Origin: JBOHCT01 sp050699055
Lineage (GTDB): Bacteria > Actinomycetota > Actinomycetes > Streptosporangiales > JBOHCT01
Assembly (NCBI GenBank): GCA_050699055.1
Contig: JBOHCT010000093.1
Coordinates: forward strand, 1-15,836
Length of the DNA stretch: 15,836 bases
Direction of reading: 5' to 3'
Shown: piece by piece, positions 7,435-13,616 of the stretch
Numbering within the stretch: position 1 is the first letter of the stretch
How the letters are laid out: every line of letters begins with the position of its first letter
Translations under genes and position numbers: made by a program
The notes under the pieces: generated by a model
What the model saw: the letters and a program-made list of their open reading frames with translations, nothing else
Databases searched by the model: none
What the model was told of the DNA's origin: nothing

Positions 7435-8924
7435 CTGCGCTCAACTTCCTCGAACGAAGCGCGGATGATCGCCTCATCGGATATTTCGTCGCCGACCAGC
7501 TCCCTTACGATGTGGCCCGCCCGGAAGACGTAGACACGGTCACAGTTCGCGAGCTCGCTGTTCTCGGTCGTGTACCACAGAACGGCGTGGTCCTCCCGGG
7601 CCGCGTCGCTGATAGCGGTGTAGAGCTCGCGTTTGGTGCCGACATCGACGCCGCGCATCGGATCATTGAAGAGCAGCAGGTCGGCTTCTGCCGCGAGCGC
7701 CCGCGCGACGAGGGTCTTCTGCTGCGAACCGCCGCTCAGGCTCGTGATCGGGCTCGCCGCACTCGTGGTCCTTATTCGGAGATGATCGATCCACCGACGG
7801 GCCTCCGAGCCCTCCCTGGCGGGGGAGAGCCATCCGGCCACACCGATACGGCCCATCGCGCCGACAGTGATATTGCGATCCACCCCGAACATCGGGAAAA
7901 CACCTTCGCGCAGCCGGTCGCCGCTCACGAACGCCACTCGGCCGTGGACGCGTACGCCCCGCGTAGGAATACGGCTCCGCGCGGCGTGGAAGAGGCTCAA
8001 CAGCAGCTCGTTCTGCCCGTTGCCGGCGAGCCCCGCGAGACCGACGATCTCCCCTTCGCTCACCCGCATGGACACGTGCGAGAGCCGGTCGGAACTGAGA
8101 TCCTTGACCTCGGCGATCACGCGTCCGCGTCCGGCCGTTCTCCGCGCGCCCTGGGGCGTGGCATGGTCCGCCACGTCAGTGGTCACATTGCCCATCAACG
8201 CGACCAAGTCGTCGCTGGACAGCTCCCCCGCGGATCCGCCTCCGACGGCGCGGCCGTCACGGAGCACTACTACACGGTCGGCGTTGCCGAGGATCTCGCC
8301 GAGTCGGTGGGAGATGAAGACGACGGCGAGGCCGTTCGCGTTGCTCTCGCGCATCCACGCGAACAGCTGGTCCGCGGCGGCGGCGTCGAGGGAGGCGGTC
8401 GGCTCGTCAAGGATCAACAGCCGGACGCTTCTGTCACGGGTCACGGAGGCCGCCCGAGCGATCTCGACCATGTGGCGTTGGTCGATGGGCAGGCCGTCCA
8501 CGGGAACGTCCAGCGGGATCGTGTGCCCGGGGAAGATCTCCTCGAGCTGCCGGCGCGCGATCGCCCGTGCGCGTGAGCGCCATCCCGGGCCGCGGAGGCT
8601 TCGGTGCAGGACCTTGACGTTCTCCGTGGTGGTCAGGTTGGGACACAGCGACAGCTCCTGGTACACGATGCGAATGCCAAGAGCCGTCGCGCGTTTCGAG
8701 GAGTACGAGCGGGTCACGTCGTCGTCGCCCACCGTGATCTCACCCGAGTCGGGTGGCAGGACCCCGCTCAGCAGGTGCACCAGCGTGCTCTTGCCCGCGC
8801 CGTTGTGCCCGACGACGGCCAGCGTCTCGCCCGGCCGCACCTCGAGGTCGACACCCTCAAGGGCCGTGACGTTACCGAATCTCTTGGTCACCCCTGCGGC
8901 ACGCACGACTGGGACTCGGGGCAC
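7431..8924 (-). CDS. CUT2 (RbsA-type) double ABC ATPase
   Basis: A 497-residue protein with two fused nucleotide-binding domains. Domain 1 has Walker A GHNGAGKST (39-47), Q-loop Gln89, a degenerate signature LPIDQRHM (145-152), Walker B RLLILDEP (168-175) and switch His206. Domain 2 has a degenerate Walker A region (GLAGNGQNE, 298-306, no Lys-Ser/Thr), an intact signature LSGGSQQK (396-403) and Walker B ending NDP (420-422) in place of DEP. A head-to-tail dimer would therefore have one intact site (Walker A of domain 1 with the signature of domain 2) and one dead site. Asymmetry is normal for RbsA, but the NDP is more extreme than usual. Start: GTG at 8922-8924 with GGAGG at 8931-8935. It overlaps the permease start by 4 bp and follows the binding protein gene after a 139-bp gap. 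Confidence 0.93.
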   Translation of the reverse strand: MPRVPVVRAAGVTKRFGNVTALEGVDLEVRPGETLAVVGHNGAGKSTLVHLLSGVLPPDSGEITVGDDDVTRSYSSKRATALGIRIVYQELSLCPNLTTTENVKVLHRSLRGPGWRSRARAIARRQLEEIFPGHTIPLDVPVDGLPIDQRHMVEIARAASVTRDRSVRLLILDEPTASLDAAAADQLFAWMRESNANGLAVVFISHRLGEILGNADRVVVLRDGRAVGGGSAGELSSDDLVALMGNVTTDVADHATPQGARRTAGRGRVIAEVKDLSSDRLSHVSMRVSEGEIVGLAGLAGNGQNELLLSLFHAARSRIPTRGVRVHGRVAFVSGDRLREGVFPMFGVDRNITVGAMGRIGVAGWLSPAREGSEARRWIDHLRIRTTSAASPITSLSGGSQQKTLVARALAAEADLLLFNDPMRGVDVGTKRELYTAISDAAREDHAVLWYTTENSELANCDRVYVFRAGHIVRELVGDEISDEAIIRASFEEVERS

Positions 8925-9063
8925 ATCATCCTCCGGCTTCTCCGCAAGCTGCCGAGCTCACGCGCTCCCCCGGCGTCTCCCCGCGGCACCGAGAACGTCG
9001 CGCGTGGTGAGGGTCCACGTCGGCATCCTGTCGGAGCCCGCGGACCCCGTGCGCCCGAGAGCG
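8925..9063. other. 139-bp gap inside the transporter operon
   Basis: This stretch separates the binding-protein stop from the ATPase start, while every other junction in the operon overlaps or is about 11 bp. It is GC-rich and holds short self-complementary runs around CCGCGG, but I see no clear stem with a T tract and no ORF with protein-like character. Gaps after binding-protein genes often hold structures that let the binding protein be made in excess; that role here is inference. The ATPase ribosome site (GGAGG, 8931-8935) lies at its edge. Confidence 0.4.
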
Positions 9064-10173
9064 TCAGCTTCCGCTGCCCGGGGGCGGCTGTGGCGGCGGG
9101 CTGCCCCCCGCCTTGGCCGAGGAGATGAGCTTCTTGGTCCACGCGTGGCTGTAGTACGGCGTGGCGACGCCGCCCTTCGGCGTCACCTTGATCCAGGTCT
9201 CCACATCACTGAACTTGATCTGGAGCAGCGGCACGGTGATCCTCTTGGGCATCTTCGCGCCCTTGGCGAGCTCGTAGGCCACCCAGAACGCGATCGCGGA
9301 CACACCCGGCTGGGACGATATCGACGTCGTCTCGTAGCCGTTCTTCTTGTGCTGCTGAAGCCAGAACTTGATCTCGTCCTCGCGGTTACCCATCACGATG
9401 ATCGGCGGCTCACGCCCAGCGGCCACAAAGGCCTGCGCGGTGCCGTAACCATCGCCGCCCTGATCGACAACGCCATCGACCTTGGGCAGACTGGGCAGGA
9501 TCTTCGCGACCGCCTTCTGCGCGATGCTCTCGGTCCAGTTGCCGTGCACAGAGCCGACGATCCGCATGTGTGGGTACTTCTTGAGCTCTTGGACGACCCC
9601 CTTGTGAATATCGTTGTCGACCGACGTCCCCGCGATACCACGGATCTCCAGGATGTTACCTTTCCCGTGCAGCCTCTTCGCGACGTAGTCGACCTCACGC
9701 TTGCCGTAGTTCACGTAGTTGAAGGCCACCTTGTAGGCGCAGGGAGCCGTCGCGAGGGCGTCGAAGACGACAACCTTGATTCCCGCGTCGCAGGCCTTCT
9801 TGATCACGCCGTTCAACGAGGTCGTGCTGGCGGCGTCCACCGTGATCGCGTCATAGCCCTGCAGGATCATGCTCTGCATCTGGGACGCTTGCTGGCTCGC
9901 GGAGTTGTTGGCGTTGACGACGCCCGTTTTGGAGGCCAGCCCCTTCTGCTTGGCTTTCTTCGCGGCCAGCTGGAACTCGTTGACCATCTGCTGGCGCCAG
10001 CTGTTGCCGGCGTAGGAGTTGCTGAGCGCTATCGAGACGGCGCCGCCGTTCGACGACCCGCCGCCCCCTCCAGACGATCCGCCCCGCTGCTGCCCTCCAC
10101 CCCCACACGCGGCGGCGACCAAGGCGACACCGACGAGTCCGGCGGAGAACCTGGCCAGGCTGTGCTGTCGCAT
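9064..10173 (-). CDS. CUT2-type substrate-binding lipoprotein (Peripla_BP_4-like)
   Basis: A 369-residue extracytoplasmic binding protein. A short signal peptide ends in a lipobox (VAAAC, with the lipidated Cys at 23), followed by a Gly/Ser/Gln-rich linker to about residue 44 and then the mature fold from AVSIALSNSYAGNSWRQQM. The repeated alternation of beta-alpha units (for example QGYDAITVDAAS and AGIKVVVFDA) is that of ribose/galactose-type binding proteins. The C-terminus is Pro/Gly-rich (GGSPPPQPPPGSGS). The ATG at 10173 has a full AAGGAGGTGA ribosome site at 10179-10188. It is the first gene of the importer operon and would present the ligand to the two permeases. The ligand may be a sugar or another small polar molecule: the neighbouring genes contain no kinase or isomerase of sugar catabolism. 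Confidence 0.92.
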   Translation of the reverse strand: MRQHSLARFSAGLVGVALVAAACGGGGQQRGGSSGGGGGSSNGGAVSIALSNSYAGNSWRQQMVNEFQLAAKKAKQKGLASKTGVVNANNSASQQASQMQSMILQGYDAITVDAASTTSLNGVIKKACDAGIKVVVFDALATAPCAYKVAFNYVNYGKREVDYVAKRLHGKGNILEIRGIAGTSVDNDIHKGVVQELKKYPHMRIVGSVHGNWTESIAQKAVAKILPSLPKVDGVVDQGGDGYGTAQAFVAAGREPPIIVMGNREDEIKFWLQQHKKNGYETTSISSQPGVSAIAFWVAYELAKGAKMPKRITVPLLQIKFSDVETWIKVTPKGGVATPYYSHAWTKKLISSAKAGGSPPPQPPPGSGS

Positions 10174-10192
10174 GGCCTCACCTCCAAGGAAT

Positions 10193-10217
10193 AAGACATC
10201 ATAAGATCAGATGTCTT
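10193..10217 (-). promoter_or_regulatory. Candidate operator dyad and -10 of the CUT2 transporter operon
   Basis: AAGACATC (10193-10200) and GATGTCTT (10210-10217) form a perfect 8-bp inverted repeat with a 9-bp spacer. On the minus strand TATGAT (rc of 10198-10203) is a good -10 hexamer, giving a start near 10190 and a leader of about 18 nt that carries the strong ribosome site. No convincing -35 is visible. The dyad covers the -10 and the space upstream, a position where a bound repressor would block polymerase. The GntR gene closing this operon is the obvious candidate binder. The dyad does not match the usual GT-N-AC FadR-type consensus well, so this is inference. Confidence 0.5.
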
Positions 10218-10362
10218 GTCTCGCGTCGAGCGTCGTTACCGAATCGTGAGCTTGGGCGCCGATCTGGCGGAGACGGGGCGCGTTCACCGCATGAAGGACT
10301 CGCGAGCCGGTAGAGGGAGGTCCAGGCGGTCGGCGGGGTGCCCTGGTACGGCCGCGCTTCCC
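10218..10362. other. Intergenic stretch upstream of the transporter operon, no gene seen
   Basis: Between the operator dyad and the hydrolase remnant I see no start with a ribosome site and no recognisable coding pattern on either strand. It may contain the -35 region of the binding-protein promoter and the leftover 3' flank of the decayed hydrolase gene. Confidence 0.4.
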
Positions 10363-10638
10363 TCAGCAGTCCCCATCCGGTCTGGGTGGTTTCGTCGGGG
10401 CCGTCTGGGACCGGGGCGTCCGCAGGGTGCCGTCGAGCCAGTCGTAGACCCGTTGGTGGTAGAGGCGACGGGCGGTCCCCTCGCAGTGGCCACCGGCACC
10501 TTCGGCGTCGGTGAGCCGCATCAGTGTCTTGCGGTCGGCGCCGATCGCGTCGAGAAGCGTGCACGCTCCGGCCGCCACCGCGGGTCGACCCGGCTGTCCT
10601 CGTTGTCCGTTCCCGGTGGCATCCTCCGCAACGAGATA
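10363..10638 (-). pseudogene. Alpha/beta-hydrolase (peptidase S9/FrsA-like) C-terminal remnant
   Basis: Translated on the minus strand, this piece reads like the C-terminal third of a large alpha/beta-hydrolase: YLVAEDATGNG, then DRKTLMRLTDAEGAGGHCEG and RLYHQRVYDWLDGTL (about 10423-10635). The GAGGHCEG/HQRVxDWLDxTL pattern is a hallmark of this family, and the His of GGHCEG is the expected triad His. No nucleophile elbow (GxSxG) or cap domain is present upstream; that DNA holds two other small ORFs in a different frame. No start codon with a ribosome site serves the fragment. I read it as a gene that lost its 5' two thirds. An alternative is a short free-standing protein, which is unlikely with the triad Ser absent. 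Confidence 0.62.
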
Positions 10639-10639
10639 C

Positions 10640-10774
10640 TTACGTGGACAACGCATCGGCGAAGTCGCGGAGGCCCTGCCACACCGTCTGGATGCCGTTA
10701 CCGAACCCCACGGGGTTGGTAACGAGCAGCCAGATAATGACCACAACAGCGACGACGACCGCCCACTTAGGCAT
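10640..10774 (-). CDS. 44-residue single-span membrane protein
   Basis: ATG at 10772-10774 to TAA at 10640-10642 encodes 44 residues. It starts MPKWAVVVAVVVIIWLLVT, a hydrophobic segment from about Trp4 to Val18, followed by NPVGFGNGIQTVWQGLRDF and a short amphipathic end. Small proteins of this plan (Lys-Trp, one membrane span, Asn-Pro, amphipathic helix) recur in actinomycetes as hypothetical proteins; that comparison is from memory. GAGGA lies just upstream of the ATG, and the ATG lies within the end of a 22-codon ORF that has a strong ribosome site, so translation may be coupled. Function is unknown. It ends two bases before the hydrolase remnant begins. Confidence 0.55.
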   Translation of the reverse strand: MPKWAVVVAVVVIIWLLVTNPVGFGNGIQTVWQGLRDFADALST

Positions 10775-10835
10775 GGTCCTCGCGACCCGTCATTGCCGTA
10801 GCGTTGGAGATGTGTCCAGGGGGTTCGTCGACCAT
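10767..10835 (-). CDS. 22-residue small ORF with strong ribosome site, possible leader peptide
   Basis: ATG at 10833-10835 follows AAGGAGGGGCC, one of the best ribosome sites in the window, and encodes MVDEPPGHISNATAMTGREDHA before TAA at 10767-10769. It overlaps the start of the 44-residue membrane protein by 8 bp. The peptide is hydrophilic and I do not recognise it. It may be a real microprotein, or a leader whose translation feeds ribosomes to the next ORF. The quality of the ribosome site and the overlap are the only evidence. Confidence 0.4.
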   Translation of the reverse strand: MVDEPPGHISNATAMTGREDHA

Positions 10836-11052
10836 GGCCCCTCCTTCCCCTAGACCTAGAGTCCTCAGACGAAGCCAGTCCGATTGCAGTGTTCCCGGAG
10901 ACCACGATTCGCTAACGGGCGAACGTCCTCACGGGCCACCGGTGCCGGGAGGAACTCGCCCCGCCGCAGGGCCCAGAACGTCTGCCTGCGCTCGGGCGCC
11001 GGCCGCTCCGAGAACACCGGCCGTCTGGCTCGGACATCGCGTCGCCACGCGG
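10836..11052. other. Intergenic stretch downstream of the NCS1 permease, no assured gene
   Basis: This stretch lies between the permease stop and the small ORF pair. On the minus strand a GTG-started frame of 46 codons (10865-11005, containing RQTFWALRRGEFLPAPVARE) has somewhat protein-like composition, but I do not recognise it and it may be a gene remnant. A direct repeat TCTAGG-TCTAGG (minus strand, about 10849-10860) lies just before the small-ORF ribosome site. No clear terminator was found for the permease. Confidence 0.35.
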
Positions 11053-12417
11053 CTACTCTGCTTCCGGCGCCGTCGGCTGTGGAGAGACGGCGGCCGCTGG
11101 GTCCGATCGGTGGGTCCAGCTCCGGATGATCAGCGGGGAGAAGAGCACGAGGGCGACGCCGAAGCCGATGAGGGGTGTCGAGCGCCACAGTACGTCTCCG
11201 TTAATCCCCAGGTAAATGCTGATCGCGACGGCGGTGCAGTAGCTGAGCACACCGAGCCACCTGACCTTCTCCAGGTCGTCGATGTCTCCTCGGTAACGCA
11301 TGCGCCGGACGAGGTAGTAGTCGCAGATGATGACGCCCGGAATCGCGGGTATCGCGTAACCTACCAAACCAAGGAAATTGAGGAAGCTGTCGACGATGCC
11401 CGTGTTCAGGGCGTAATATCCCAATGCGGTCCCGACGATCCCCGCGATCAGGGTCGCGCCGGTCCTGCTGAAGCGGAGCACATTGCTGATGTCGAGGCCC
11501 ACGTTGTACAGGTTATGGGTCTGGATCGTGAAGCCTTGAATGATGAAGGCCAGGGCCGCTAGCCAGGCGAGGCCGACCAGGCCGAACGCGTGGCCGAGAT
11601 CGGAGGAGCCGAGGCCGAGCCCAAGGATTATGCCCATCAAGTCGAAGCCGAAGTTGGCGCCGACGAACTCAGCTATGGTCGAGACAAGAGCGGTCGAGTA
11701 CTTCTTCGCGAATCTGAGGCTGTCCGGGGCTATGCTCGAGCCGGTCATCCACTTCGCGATGCCGAGGCCGATGAGCACCGGCACAGTCCTGGCCCCCGCC
11801 GAGGAGGGCACGGCGTCGAGGATCGGCCCGAAGCCGCCGATTCTGACGAGTACGACGATGTCGGCTACCAGGACGAGCACGATCATGATCGGGACGCCCA
11901 CCATGTTGACCCGCCGGAGCCCTCTCCCGAAACCCAGGAGCGTCAGCAGCACGTACAAGACCCCGAGGGCGGCGCACTCCACCGCCGCCACGATCGGGTT
12001 GTCGTGGGGCAGGACGTCGACAGTGATACCGATGATGTAGCCGAAGAATGCGGTAGAGCTGATCGCGATGATGAGGGACGGGAGCCGGCTTCCCGCGCGA
12101 CCGAACGCGAAGCGTGTCGTCAAGGCGAAGGAGGTTCGCTCTCGGGTACCAATGAGACCCATGAGTATGGAGTTGGTCGAGATGACGGCGGAGGCGATCA
12201 GGGCGACGGCCAGGGCATACCAGAAGCTCAGGAAGAGGCTGAGCGTGTAACCGAAGAACAGGTCCGACGCGGTGGTCGTGAAACCCATCCGGACCAGGCT
12301 GATGTCCCGTGTGCTGTGGCGCTCCTCCTGCGTCACCCTGACCAGGGAGAAGTCATCGACGGCGTAGGCCTTCCGGCGTGCGACCATTCTGCCGAGGAGA
12401 GCCAAAGGGGAGTTCAC
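11053..12417 (-). CDS. NCS1 family permease (cytosine/purine/allantoin type)
   Basis: A 454-residue transporter with about twelve hydrophobic segments. NCS1 features: a charged N-terminus with DDFSLVRVTQEERHS (21-35), the TRFAFGRAGSRLPSL region (101-115), NMVGVPIMI in the middle, QTHNLYNVGLDISN, and late IPAIPGVIICDYYLVRR, a variant of the IPPxxGVxxADYxLVRR pattern. The fold symports nucleobases, hydantoins, allantoin or vitamins with H+ or Na+. The frame is open to 12522, but I start at the GTG at 12415-12417, which has GGGAAGAGGG about 8 nt upstream. An ATG at 12385-12387 is the shorter alternative. It lies downstream of the aspartate-dehydrogenase-like gene with a 277-bp gap that has its own promoter. 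An N-heterocycle cargo fits the divergent Mo-hydroxylase (inference). Confidence 0.9.
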   Translation of the reverse strand: MNSPLALLGRMVARRKAYAVDDFSLVRVTQEERHSTRDISLVRMGFTTTASDLFFGYTLSLFLSFWYALAVALIASAVISTNSILMGLIGTRERTSFALTTRFAFGRAGSRLPSLIIAISSTAFFGYIIGITVDVLPHDNPIVAAVECAALGVLYVLLTLLGFGRGLRRVNMVGVPIMIVLVLVADIVVLVRIGGFGPILDAVPSSAGARTVPVLIGLGIAKWMTGSSIAPDSLRFAKKYSTALVSTIAEFVGANFGFDLMGIILGLGLGSSDLGHAFGLVGLAWLAALAFIIQGFTIQTHNLYNVGLDISNVLRFSRTGATLIAGIVGTALGYYALNTGIVDSFLNFLGLVGYAIPAIPGVIICDYYLVRRMRYRGDIDDLEKVRWLGVLSYCTAVAISIYLGINGDVLWRSTPLIGFGVALVLFSPLIIRSWTHRSDPAAAVSPQPTAPEAE

Positions 12418-12694
12418 TGCCGAAACCCTCTTCCCTCTTTCCCGTCGCTCCGCCCAAACGAGGGCGGATGCGTGCTCCTTGTCTGGGTGGGCTCGGGCGT
12501 GTGTATCGCCTGGCGCCTGCAAGAACTGGTACGCGGTACGGATGCGCGAAGTGCTCTAGGCTGCCGAGATACTATATATCTTCTCCCAGGCCGTCAAGCA
12601 TGCCGATCCCACCGCGGCTGTCTTGGGGGAGGCGAAGGGGCGCGGCACCCAGTCGAACTCTCGGTCCAGCCCAGCCGCGCGCACTCAGCCGAGC
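12418..12694 (-). promoter_or_regulatory. Promoter region of the NCS1 permease gene
   Basis: On the minus strand TTGACG (rc of 12592-12597) and TAGTAT (rc of 12569-12574) stand 17 bp apart, a good sigma-70-like pair; TATAGT at 12571-12576 is an alternative -10 with a 15-bp spacer. The predicted start is near 12562, giving a leader of about 145 nt. An AGATA-N5-TATCT dyad (12567-12581) overlaps the -10 and could be a repressor site. The rest of the interval is GC-rich with no gene seen and no obvious terminator for the upstream dehydrogenase gene. Confidence 0.55.
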
Positions 12695-13522
12695 TCAGCC
12701 GAACCGGGGGGCCCCCGATCCGACGAGGTCGCGCAGCGTCCGCAGGACGGCGTAGGGAACAACTCCGCTGGTCGCCGGATTGCTCGGGCTGGGAAGATTC
12801 TCCACCCGGATGTGGTACGCGCCGACGGCGGTGTCGACCCGGAGCTCGTGGACGGTGTGCGTCGCGGACGGGTCCGCCAGCAACTCGACCGAGACGACGT
12901 CCCAGCCGCCGACCGTGACCGCCGTCGAGGCGGCGACGTTGAGGTTCTGCGGAAAGAGCCGTGCGGCATCGCGCGCTGATCCGGCGAAGACGCTGGCCGG
13001 CGCCTCCTCCTCCCGGAGCCCGCGGAGAGAGGAGGCTTGCTCGTCGGACATCCACGGTTGAAGGAGCGCCGTCGGCTTCTTACGGGTGACGAGGCGGGCG
13101 CTGTTCACCGGGCCGGCAAGCCGTGCCGCCCGGATGATGTCAAGACCGCCGAGGGCGCCGCTGCACAGCACGATCTCGCCGGCGTGGTCCTCCTCCAGCA
13201 GGCGCCATGTCGGTGGATCCGTGAAGGCGCCGATGGAGAGCACGACGAGTGTGCGCCCCGCGGCGAGGACCTTCTCCGCGACCGCACGCAGGGCGTCGGG
13301 GCCGGCGGCCTCCACGATGATGTCCGCGCGTGCGACCAGCTCGTCGACGTCATCGACCGGGACGTCGCGCGCGGGACGCTCGGGGTCCAATACTCCGGCG
13401 AGTACGGCACCGGGGACCGCCGCGTCGCGCAGGGACTCGGCGACGACCGAGCCGATCGCTCCGTGGCCGACGAGCCCGACGCGCCGCTGCGATTGGTGGC
13501 TCATGGCTGTCGAAGAATACAC
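12695..13522 (-). CDS. Aspartate dehydrogenase (NadX) family NAD(P)-dependent oxidoreductase
   Basis: A 275-residue protein with an N-terminal Rossmann motif VGHGAIG (18-24) and the two-domain layout of L-aspartate dehydrogenase. Matching family blocks are SGALGGLD (121-128), TRKKPTALL (146-154), FPQNLNVAA (190-198), GAYHIRVE (234-241, with His237 as the likely catalytic residue) and NPATSG (248-253) before VVPYAVLRTLRDL. The known reaction is NAD(P)-linked oxidation of aspartate to iminoaspartate or the reverse amination. In a catabolic setting a related amino or keto acid is possible. The GTG at 13522 has GAGAGGTGA with a 6-nt spacer; the ATG at 13504 is a weaker alternative without a clear ribosome site. 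No nadA or nadC is nearby, so NAD synthesis is unlikely to be its role. It is divergent from the Mo-hydroxylase gene. Confidence 0.85.
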   Translation of the reverse strand: MYSSTAMSHQSQRRVGLVGHGAIGSVVAESLRDAAVPGAVLAGVLDPERPARDVPVDDVDELVARADIIVEAAGPDALRAVAEKVLAAGRTLVVLSIGAFTDPPTWRLLEEDHAGEIVLCSGALGGLDIIRAARLAGPVNSARLVTRKKPTALLQPWMSDEQASSLRGLREEEAPASVFAGSARDAARLFPQNLNVAASTAVTVGGWDVVSVELLADPSATHTVHELRVDTAVGAYHIRVENLPSPSNPATSGVVPYAVLRTLRDLVGSGAPRFG

Positions 13523-13616
13523 ACGTCACCTCTCGGTCGGTGGTCTCGCTGGGCCTTGTCCCCATCTCTGCGGGGGACTATGGTGCTCGTATAAATTATC
13601 TGAGAGGGGGTCCTCC
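13523..13616. promoter_or_regulatory. Shared divergent promoter region with AT-rich palindrome
   Basis: The 94 bp between the two divergent genes contain a rare AT-rich patch, GTATAAATTATC (13589-13600). Within it ATAAATTAT (13591-13599) is a perfect 9-bp palindrome. TATAAA can serve as -10 on the plus strand; GATAAT or TTTATA can serve on the minus strand. No good -35 is seen for either, which suggests an activator-dependent promoter or a regulator site. The plus-strand ribosome site GAGAGGGGG (13602-13610) follows at once. Confidence 0.5.

Noticed and set aside
6422..7477. N-terminal extension of the second CUT2 permease on the minus strand
   Set aside because: The extra residues are read out of frame over the first permease gene, are Arg/Gly-rich and lack membrane segments. 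An ATG with a good ribosome site begins the true protein at 6421.
7867..10194. A 775-codon plus-strand open frame across the CUT2 ATPase and binding protein
   Set aside because: The minus-strand genes there have complete ABC and lipoprotein motifs and ribosome sites; the plus frame has none and is a GC-driven shadow.
10865..11005. A 46-codon minus-strand frame downstream of the NCS1 permease
   Set aside because: Its composition is somewhat protein-like, but there is no ribosome site, no family I can name and no conserved context, so it is not listed as a gene.
11590..12918. A 442-codon plus-strand open frame
   Set aside because: It is antisense to the NCS1 permease, with a strongly acidic, repetitive composition typical of shadows of hydrophobic genes.
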